DNA from: Acidimicrobiia bacterium
GTDB lineage: Bacteria; Actinomycetota; Acidimicrobiia; Acidimicrobiales; Bin134
Direction of reading: 5' to 3'
DNA: 10,831 bases
Assembly: GCA_009843565.1 (NCBI GenBank)
Contig: VYDF01000158.1
Span: forward strand, 1 to 10,831
Shown here one piece after another: positions 1-5,341 of the stretch. Both the position numbers and the translations under genes were made by a program. Each line of letters opens with the position of its first letter. Position 1 is the stretch's first letter. A model generated the notes under the pieces. The model searched no databases. It was not told where the DNA came from and worked only from the letters and a program-made list of their open reading frames with translations.

Positions 1-365
1 GGCTGCCCCGGATCATTCCCGACGGGCTAGCCCGCGAGCTGGCCTACACCGGCCGACGACTTACTGCTGATGAGGCCCAGGCCGCGGGATTGGTCAACCA
101 GGTATATCCCGACCAAGACGCCATGCTCGAGGGAGTGCTAGGAATCGCCCGAGAGATCGCCGCCCGATCGCCCTTGGCCATCTGGGGATCGAAGGAGATG
201 GTCAACTACACCCGCGACCACAGCGTGGACGACGGACTCAACTACGTCGCCACCTGGCAATCCGGCATGTTTCACCCCGACGACATGGCCGAGGTCTTTG
301 CGGCGAGAGCCGAGGGCCGCGACCCGGTCTTCCAGAACCTCCTTCCCGTCCGACGCACGCTCTAG
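1..365 (+). CDS. Delta3,5-Delta2,4-dienoyl-CoA isomerase-like crotonase, C-terminal fragment
   Basis: This is the last ~120 codons of an enoyl-CoA hydratase/isomerase superfamily protein. The reading frame is already open at base 3 and ends at TAG 363-365, so the start lies outside the window. The usual length is ~260-270 residues, so over half is missing, including the oxyanion-hole and catalytic regions. Visible are the crotonase segment ARELAYTGRRLTADEAQAAG followed by LVNQVYP, and a C-terminal helix block containing YTRDHSV and LNYVATW. From memory these match mammalian ECH1-type dienoyl-CoA isomerases (YSRDHSV, LNYVASW) better than plain enoyl-CoA hydratases. Those enzymes move double bonds during beta-oxidation of unsaturated acyl-CoAs and are probably cytosolic in bacteria. 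The exact substrate cannot be read from this fragment; a generic crotonase is the alternative. A same-strand PPOX gene follows after 37 bp, so the two may share a transcript. Confidence 0.85.
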   Translation, partial: LPRIIPDGLARELAYTGRRLTADEAQAAGLVNQVYPDQDAMLEGVLGIAREIAARSPLAIWGSKEMVNYTRDHSVDDGLNYVATWQSGMFHPDDMAEVFAARAEGRDPVFQNLLPVRRTL

Positions 366-402
366 TTCTGGAGTATTGGTCGCTGCCCACTAACTTCAAA
401 CC

Positions 403-870
403 ATGCCTTCAATTGCTACCGACCGCTACGTCGACCGGGCCGAGATGGAGGATTTCGTCCGCCCCCGCCACCGAGGCGTGCTGCTCACCACTCGCCGCGA
501 CGGACGCCCCCAGAGCTCGCTGGTCACGCTGGGACTCGACACCAGCGGCCGGGTGGTGGTGTCCAGCTATCCCGAGCGGGCCAAATCGATAAACGCCAAG
601 CGCAACTCCGCGGCCTCGATGGTGGTGATGTCGGATGAATTCGGCGGCGAGTGGATACAGCTCGACGGGACCGCCGAGGTCCTCGACATGCCCGAGGCTC
701 TCGACGGCCTGGTCGAGTACTTCCGCGTCATCTCCGGCGAGCACCCCGACTGGGACGAATACCGCGAGGCCATGGCCCACCAGGGCAAGTGCCTCATCCG
801 CCTCACCATCGACCAGTGGAGCCCGATTTCCAAGGGCGGCTTCCCCGCCCGCCTGGTCGAAGACTCCTGA
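403..870 (+). CDS. PPOX-class F420/flavin-dependent oxidoreductase-like protein
   Basis: A 155-residue protein of the pyridoxamine-5'-phosphate-oxidase-like split-barrel fold, most like the actinobacterial PPOX class of probable F420-dependent enzymes (Rv1155-type, ~130-150 residues). What is seen: an N-terminal strand pair RGVLLTTRRDGRPQSSLVT (residues 24-42) typical of the fold; a cofactor-phosphate-type segment RAKSINAKRN (59-68) with Lys61 and Asn64; then a GTAEVLD strand (89-95) and a C-terminal LIRLTIDQW strand (131-139). Family members bind F420, FMN or heme and catalyse reductions or remain uncharacterised; the cofactor here cannot be told from sequence alone. ATG at 403 is the first good start after the crotonase stop. 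No clear Shine-Dalgarno sits at normal spacing, so translation may be coupled or leaderless. It ends 25 bp from the convergent esterase gene. Confidence 0.8.
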   Translation: MPSIATDRYVDRAEMEDFVRPRHRGVLLTTRRDGRPQSSLVTLGLDTSGRVVVSSYPERAKSINAKRNSAASMVVMSDEFGGEWIQLDGTAEVLDMPEALDGLVEYFRVISGEHPDWDEYREAMAHQGKCLIRLTIDQWSPISKGGFPARLVEDS

Positions 871-895
871 AGCCGTCCTGGATCTGGAATCGCCC

Positions 896-1819
896 TCAGA
901 TAAGCCGCGCTAGCTGGCGGCGGAGCCAGTCTTCTCGGTCGGCGGCGTAGCGCTGGGCGATTTGGGTTTGGGGGAAGAGGCCGACGCCATGAGGGCCGCC
1001 GGGGTAGACGTGGAGCTCGGTGGGCACGCCAGCGCCGTAGAGGCGCATGGCGTAGGTGATGTCCTCGTCGCGGAAGCCATCGGCGCCGCCGACGCAGACG
1101 TAGGCATCGGGCAGGCCCGAGAGATCCTCGGCCCGGGCCGCGGCCGCGGTGTAGGGAACGTCGTCGGAGCCGTAGAGATCGCCCAAGTAACACCGCCAGC
1201 CAAAGGCGTTTGTCTGCTTGGTCCAAATCACCAGGTCTTCAATCTGGCTGGATGGGGTGATCTGGCGGTCGTCGAGCATCGGGCAGTCCAGCAGTTGGAA
1301 CTGCAACGGCACCTCGCCCCGATCTCGGGCCAACAGCGCCAGCGCTGCGCACAAGCCACCGCCGGCGCTGACCCCGGTAATGCCAATCTTGTCGGGGTCA
1401 ATCCCGATCTCTGCCGCGTTGTCGTACGTCCACTTCAAACCGACGTAGCAGTCCTCCAAAGGGCCGGGATATGGCGTCTCCGGTGACAGCCGATACTCCA
1501 CTGACACCCCGACAATGCCGTAGGTCGGACACCAACGATCGAACTTGGCGTCATCCATGTCGTAGGTGCCCCGGATGTAGCCCCCGCCGTGAATCGAATA
1601 GACGCACGCCACTGCGCCCTCAATCCCTCTCGGCCGGTGCACCCGCACCACCACCCCGTTGGCCTCATCCACCACATAGTCGGCGCGCTCCACCGCATCA
1701 CTGAGCTCGGGGAACTGAACCGGCAATGTGGCCCGAATCTCAGGCAGCATCTCAACGCTGAGATCACGCGTCGGCACCGTGTGCTTGAGCCGCTCGATCT
1801 CTGCGTCCAGCGCTACCAT
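896..1819 (-). CDS. Alpha/beta hydrolase, HSL/type IV esterase family (downstream tandem copy)
   Basis: A 307-residue alpha/beta-hydrolase of the hormone-sensitive-lipase (bacterial type IV, GDXG) group, normally 300-320 residues and cytosolic; no signal peptide is seen. The oxyanion motif HGGG is at 77-80. The nucleophile elbow GVSAG at 149-153 gives Ser151. The Asp of ADGFRDED (Asp247) matches the family's DPLRDE-type acid, and His277 in GGPHG completes the triad. Such enzymes cleave esters of short or medium acyl chains, including acetyl esters; the natural substrate is not deducible. The start aligns with the upstream paralogue (VALxxEIExLK), which supports ATG at 1819. It is about 80% identical without gaps to the copy at 1861-2790 and lies 41 bp behind it, so the two are probably one transcript. 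Upstream GGGA gives only a weak ribosome site. It converges on the PPOX gene. Confidence 0.9.
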   Translation of the reverse strand: MVALDAEIERLKHTVPTRDLSVEMLPEIRATLPVQFPELSDAVERADYVVDEANGVVVRVHRPRGIEGAVACVYSIHGGGYIRGTYDMDDAKFDRWCPTYGIVGVSVEYRLSPETPYPGPLEDCYVGLKWTYDNAAEIGIDPDKIGITGVSAGGGLCAALALLARDRGEVPLQFQLLDCPMLDDRQITPSSQIEDLVIWTKQTNAFGWRCYLGDLYGSDDVPYTAAAARAEDLSGLPDAYVCVGGADGFRDEDITYAMRLYGAGVPTELHVYPGGPHGVGLFPQTQIAQRYAADREDWLRRQLARLI

Positions 1820-1837
1820 CGGAGTTCCCGCTTGTTC

Positions 1838-1876
1838 GGAGCGGCTCAGCTAGACGGCCCTCAGCCGAGCCGCTCC
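1838..1876 (-). promoter_or_regulatory. Intercistronic stem-loop between the two esterase genes
   Basis: On the minus strand GGAGCGGCTCGGCTG pairs with TAGCTGAGCCGCTCC: 15 consecutive pairs, two of them G.U, closing a 9-nt loop. The stem contains the last codons and TGA stop of the upstream esterase and ends 18 nt before the next ATG. No U-run follows, so it is not a classical intrinsic terminator. It could stabilise the first cistron's mRNA, reduce read-through, or hinder ribosome access to the second gene. The pairing is seen directly; the role is inferred. Confidence 0.5.
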
Positions 1877-2790
1877 AACTGACGCCGCAGCCAATCTTCT
1901 TGGTCGGCGGAGTAGCGCTGAGCGATTTCGAGGTGGGAGAAGAGAGCCACGCCGTGAGGTGCGCCCGGATATACATGCAGCTCAGTAGGGACGCCGGCGC
2001 CGTACAATCGCATGGCGTAGGTGATGTCCTCGTCGCGGAAACCGTCGGCCCCGCCGATGCAGACGTAGGCATCAGGAAGGCCCGACAGATCCTCAGCCCG
2101 AGCAGGCGACGCGGTGTACGGCACATCATCAGTGCCGTAGAGGTCGCCCAGATAGCTCTGCCAGCCAAAGGCGTTCGACTCTCGGCTCCAAATGATCAGA
2201 TCGTCGAGTTGGCTCGACGGGGTGATCTGGCGGTCATCCAGCATGGGACAGTCCAGCAGCTGGAACTGCAACGGCACCTCGCCCCGGTCCCGGGCTAACA
2301 GCGCCAGCGCGGCACACAGCCCTCCCCCGGCACTGACCCCAGTGATTCCGATCTTGTCCCGGTCGATGCCCAACTCTTCGGCATGGTCGTACGTCCACTT
2401 CAAACCGGCATAGCAATCCTCCAGCGGCCCGGGATACGGCGTCTCCGGTGACAACCGGTACTCCACCGACACCCCCACAATGCCGTACTTCGGGCACCAA
2501 CTGTCGAACTTGGCGTCGTCCATCTCATAACTGCCCAGGATGTAGCCCCCGCCGTGAATCGAGTACACACACGGCAGGTCGCCTTCCGATCCCACCTTTC
2601 GGTGCACCCGCACCACCACACCGTTGGCCTCATCCACCACATGATCGGTGCGATCCACGGCATCGCTGAGCTCAGGGGGCTCGCCCAGCTGCATTCCCCG
2701 CAACTCGGGCAAGACCTCAGCGTTGATAACCGTGAGCGGCACCATGTCCTTGAGCGGTTCGATCTCCTCATGCAGCGCAACCGTGGCCAT
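1861..2790 (-). CDS. Alpha/beta hydrolase, HSL/type IV esterase family (upstream tandem copy)
   Basis: A 309-residue type IV (GDXG) esterase/lipase paralogue of the next gene. HGGG is at 79-82, catalytic Ser153 in GVSAG, Asp249 in ADGFRDED and His279 in GAPHG, so the full triad is intact. ATG at 2790 is chosen because AGAAGGAG lies 5 nt upstream and because MATVALHEEIE aligns with the start of the sister protein. A longer open frame reaches 2871 but runs through the putative promoter and operator, so it is unlikely to be translated. It is the first gene of a two-gene minus-strand unit, transcribed away from the CoA transferase gene across a 158-bp divergent region. The leader carries a perfect 14-bp palindrome, suggesting repressor control. 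The function inferred is ester hydrolysis; the substrate is unknown. The two copies differ mainly in residues 6-50 and in the region after residue 194, where they may differ in substrate pocket. Confidence 0.9.
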   Translation of the reverse strand: MATVALHEEIEPLKDMVPLTVINAEVLPELRGMQLGEPPELSDAVDRTDHVVDEANGVVVRVHRKVGSEGDLPCVYSIHGGGYILGSYEMDDAKFDSWCPKYGIVGVSVEYRLSPETPYPGPLEDCYAGLKWTYDHAEELGIDRDKIGITGVSAGGGLCAALALLARDRGEVPLQFQLLDCPMLDDRQITPSSQLDDLIIWSRESNAFGWQSYLGDLYGTDDVPYTASPARAEDLSGLPDAYVCIGGADGFRDEDITYAMRLYGAGVPTELHVYPGAPHGVALFSHLEIAQRYSADQEDWLRRQLERLG

Positions 2791-2795
2791 ACCAA

Positions 2796-2803
2796 CTCCT
2801 TCT
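2796..2803 (-). promoter_or_regulatory. Ribosome binding site of the upstream esterase
   Basis: AGAAGGAG on the minus strand, 5 nt before ATG 2790. It is the strongest Shine-Dalgarno I see in the window and fixes the start of the 309-residue esterase against a longer open frame. Confidence 0.75.
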
Positions 2804-2811
2804 CTTTGCGT

Positions 2812-2825
2812 GTCGGGTACCCGAC
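2812..2825. promoter_or_regulatory. Perfect 14-bp palindrome, candidate operator
   Basis: GTCGGGTACCCGAC is fully self-complementary. It sits 21 bp upstream of the esterase ATG and 18 bp downstream of a candidate -10 box on the minus strand, i.e. around or just past the expected transcription start, where repressor operators are often found. TetR- or MarR-type dimers bind sites of this size, but no regulator gene is in the window. As RNA it could also form a short hairpin in the leader. Confidence 0.5.
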
Positions 2826-2843
2826 CAGTACGAAACAGCCCAG

Positions 2844-2871
2844 ATACTAGTAGTGAATTACCGGCACCCAA
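2844..2871 (-). promoter_or_regulatory. Candidate sigma70-type promoter for the esterase pair
   Basis: On the minus strand TTGGGT (2871-2866), a 16-bp spacer and TAGTAT (2849-2844) resemble -35 and -10 boxes with 3/6 and 4/6 matches. The -10 lies in the only AT-rich patch (about 2842-2860) of the divergent region, inside the 8-bp palindrome TACTAGTA, so the same patch could also serve plus-strand transcription of the CoA transferase gene. The match is weak and is supported mainly by position. Confidence 0.35.
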
Positions 2872-2889
2872 CCCGCTGACGTGGGTGCC
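2863..2889. repeat. 8-bp inverted repeat in the divergent intergenic region
   Basis: GGCACCCA and TGGGTGCC are perfect inverted copies separated by 11 nt. The element is about 60 bp upstream of the CoA transferase start and overlaps the candidate -35 box of the esterase promoter. It could be a regulator site or a leader hairpin; no U-run follows on either strand. The rest of the 2791-2948 gap holds the esterase leader and no further gene that I can support. Confidence 0.4.
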
Positions 2890-2948
2890 CGTTGCCCTTG
2901 CTGAGTAACCTGCCGGGCGATGTCTTGTGTCGACACCCCCAGCTTCTG

Positions 2949-5300
2949 ATGATCCTCCAACACCTGCGAGTCGTCGAGGTGGGCGGGGGGATCGCAGGGT
3001 CTTATGCCGGGAAGCTGTTGGCCGACGCCGGGGCCGATGTCATCAAGGTCGAGCCCTCCGGCGGCGATCCCCTGCGACAGTGGTCGGCGTCAGGCGCCGA
3101 ACTGGGCGACAAAGACGGCCCGCTGTTCCAGTTTTTGAACACCTCCAAGCGGTCGGTGATCGGCGATCCCAGCGACAAGGAGATCGCCGATCTGATGGCC
3201 AGCGCCGACATCCTCTTTGACTCCACCGAAAAAGGACTGCCTCCGGCGATTATCGACGCTGCTCGCCAAGCCAATTCCTCGCTGGTGCTGGTGTCGATCT
3301 CGCCGTGGGGGCGCACCGGTCCATGCGCCCACCGACCGGCCACCGAGTTCACCCTCCAGGCCGAGTGCGGCGGCATCGGCAAGCGAGGCAACCCCGAGCG
3401 CCCGCCGGTGCAGGCCGGAGGAGCCATTGGCGAATGGACTGCGGCCATCTATGCCGGCGTGGGGGCGCTGGCCGCGGCCCGAGCTGCCGGGCGCAGCGGC
3501 CAAGGTGACCATGTAGATGTATCCATGTTCGAGACGATGGTCATGACCATGAACACCTACGCGTGGATCGCCGCCGAGCTGAGCGGCGACACCAACCCCC
3601 AACGGCCCGGCCGCAACGTGGAGCTTCCTTCTATCGAGCCCACCGCCGACGGTCATGTGGGTTTCTGCACAGTGGCCCGCCAGCAGTTCCTGGACTTCCT
3701 GGTGATGATCGGCCGTTCCGATTGGCTGGAGGACGAGGAGATGTGCGGCTACGGCGGCCGCTGGAAGCGGCGAGACGAGTTTCGAGCCGCTATGCACGCT
3801 TGGACCACCCAGCGCACCACCGCCGAAGTGATCGCTGAGGCGTCGGCCCGGCGCATCCCGGTGGCTCCCATCGGCAGCGGGGCCACCGTGCCCACTCTGG
3901 AGGCGTTTTCCGGCCGGGACGCCTTCACAACCAACCCTTCAGGCGGGTTCACCCAGCCCGCCGTGCCCTACAAACTGCACGGCGCCGCCACCCGGCCATT
4001 CGAATCGGTCCCTGCCGCCGGAGAGCACACCGGGCAGATCGAAGCCCACACCCCCCAGCCCAACCGTGGGGAGCCCTCTGCACTTCCTCTTTCCGGGGTG
4101 CGAGTAATCGACTTCACCGCCTGGTGGGCCGGGCCCATCGCCAGCCACTCGCTGGCCCTGCTCGGGGCCGATGTGGTCAAGGTCGAGTCCGTTCAGCGGG
4201 CTGACGGGATGCGCTTCGCCTCCGCTCGCCAGCCTTCGGAGGACCAGTGGTGGGAATGGGGCATGGTCTTCCACGGGGCCAACACCAACAAACGGGACAT
4301 CACCCTCGACCTCCGCTCCCCCGAGGGGGTGGCGGTGGCCGAGCGGCTGATCGCCGACGCCGATGTGGTGATTGAGAATTTCACCCCCCGAGTGATGGAC
4401 GGCTTCGGCCTCACCTGGGAGCGGCTGTCAGAACTCAATCCCAAGCTGATCATGACCCGGATGCCCGCTTTCGGGCTCAGCGGCGCATGGCGCAACAACA
4501 CCGGCTTCGCCCAGACCATGGAACAGCTCACCGGAATGGCCAACATCACCGGCTATCCCGACGAGGACCCCCAGATTCCCCGGGGGCCATGCGACCCGCT
4601 GGCCGGCATGCACGCGGTGTTCGCCACCCTCACCGCATTGGAAGAGCGGGACCGCACCGGCCAGGGCCGGCTGGTGGAAGTGACCATGGTGGCCGCCGCT
4701 CTCAACGCCGCCGCCGAGCAGTTGGTGGAGTATTCCGCGTTAGGGCGCCAACTCCCCCGCGAGGGCAACCGGGGTCCGCGAGCCGCTCCCCAGGGCGTGT
4801 ACCCTGCTGCCGGCTTCGAGCGCTGGGTAGCCGTGGCGGTGGCCGACGATCAGCAGTGGAAGGCACTCTGCGACCTGCTCGGCCGTCCCGATTGGTCCGA
4901 CTGCGACACCGCCGACAAGCGGCGGGCCGCTGCCGGTGTCATCGACGCCGGGCTCGGCGAATGGATCGCCCCCCAAACCGACGCCGACGCGGTGGCGCAG
5001 CTGACCACAGCCGGGATCCCGGCCAGCGTGGTGGTGCTGCCGGCAGAGATCGGCGACCACCCCCAGCTTCGGACCCGCTCGTTCATTGAACCAATCGACC
5101 ACCCAGTGTGCGGCGAAGTCTCTGCCGCCAGCCTGCCTTTCCGGTTCGAATCGTCTCCGGGCCCCTGGACAAAGACCCCGGCTCCCCTCCTTGGCGAGCA
5201 CAACCGCGAGGTACTGGGCGGCGAGCTAGGCCTGACTGACCAAGAGTTGGCTGAATTGGAGGCCAAGGGGGTCATCGGCACCCGCCCCGCCGGGCTTTAG
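2949..5300 (+). CDS. Fused two-domain CaiB/BaiF (family III) CoA transferase
   Basis: A 783-residue protein made of two family III CoA-transferase domains; single-domain members are ~400 residues. Domain 1 (about 5-365) opens with LRVVEVGGGIAGSYAGKLLA and has ADVIKVEP. Domain 2 (about 380-765) repeats this as VRVIDFTAWWAGPIASHSLA, GADVVKVE and DVVIENFTPRVMDGFGL. Family members move CoA between acyl groups, or racemise 2-methylacyl-CoAs, in the cytosol. The position of the catalytic Asp (formyl-CoA transferase Asp169, in a VxVSMxD motif) is Glu195 in domain 1 (VDVSMFE) and Ala582 in domain 2 (VEVTMVA), so activity or mechanism is uncertain. ATG 2949 is chosen because it abuts the family's first strand; in-frame TTG codons at 2892, 2898 and 2925 are alternatives and none has a clear ribosome site. 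A solute-binding lipoprotein gene follows 41 bp downstream and is probably co-transcribed. The substrate is not recognisable. Confidence 0.88.
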   Translation: MILQHLRVVEVGGGIAGSYAGKLLADAGADVIKVEPSGGDPLRQWSASGAELGDKDGPLFQFLNTSKRSVIGDPSDKEIADLMASADILFDSTEKGLPPAIIDAARQANSSLVLVSISPWGRTGPCAHRPATEFTLQAECGGIGKRGNPERPPVQAGGAIGEWTAAIYAGVGALAAARAAGRSGQGDHVDVSMFETMVMTMNTYAWIAAELSGDTNPQRPGRNVELPSIEPTADGHVGFCTVARQQFLDFLVMIGRSDWLEDEEMCGYGGRWKRRDEFRAAMHAWTTQRTTAEVIAEASARRIPVAPIGSGATVPTLEAFSGRDAFTTNPSGGFTQPAVPYKLHGAATRPFESVPAAGEHTGQIEAHTPQPNRGEPSALPLSGVRVIDFTAWWAGPIASHSLALLGADVVKVESVQRADGMRFASARQPSEDQWWEWGMVFHGANTNKRDITLDLRSPEGVAVAERLIADADVVIENFTPRVMDGFGLTWERLSELNPKLIMTRMPAFGLSGAWRNNTGFAQTMEQLTGMANITGYPDEDPQIPRGPCDPLAGMHAVFATLTALEERDRTGQGRLVEVTMVAAALNAAAEQLVEYSALGRQLPREGNRGPRAAPQGVYPAAGFERWVAVAVADDQQWKALCDLLGRPDWSDCDTADKRRAAAGVIDAGLGEWIAPQTDADAVAQLTTAGIPASVVVLPAEIGDHPQLRTRSFIEPIDHPVCGEVSAASLPFRFESSPGPWTKTPAPLLGEHNREVLGGELGLTDQELAELEAKGVIGTRPAGL

Positions 5301-5327
5301 TTGACTACCCTTTGCTCAGCAAGATTC

Positions 5328-5334
5328 GGGGGGA
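5328..5334 (+). promoter_or_regulatory. Ribosome binding site of the first solute-binding lipoprotein
   Basis: GGGGGGA ends 7 nt before ATG 5342. It supports this start over the in-frame TTG at 5312, which would put ten extra residues, some charged, ahead of the lipoprotein signal. Confidence 0.5.
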
Positions 5335-5341
5335 CAAGAAG

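Noticed and set aside
871..895. Terminator between the PPOX gene and the convergent esterase
   Set aside because: The 25-bp gap contains no convincing stem-loop or T-run.
567..1226. Arg/Leu-rich minus-strand open frame of about 219 codons
   Set aside because: It overlaps the PPOX gene and the esterase in the wrong frame, and its Arg-rich repetitive composition is typical of a shifted high-GC frame.
2791..2871. N-terminal extension of the upstream esterase to 2871 (336 residues)
   Set aside because: The extension crosses the putative promoter and palindrome, has no ribosome site, and does not align with the sister protein; AGAAGGAG points to ATG 2790.
2892..2948. TTG start at 2892 for the CoA transferase
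   Set aside because: The extra 19 residues precede the family's first beta strand, have no family resemblance, and no good ribosome site is seen; ATG 2949 fits better. The earlier start is not fully excluded.
4487..5089. Plus-strand open frame of about 200 codons inside the CoA transferase
   Set aside because: It is a frame-shifted shadow of the second transferase domain with an Arg/Pro-rich composition and no domain.
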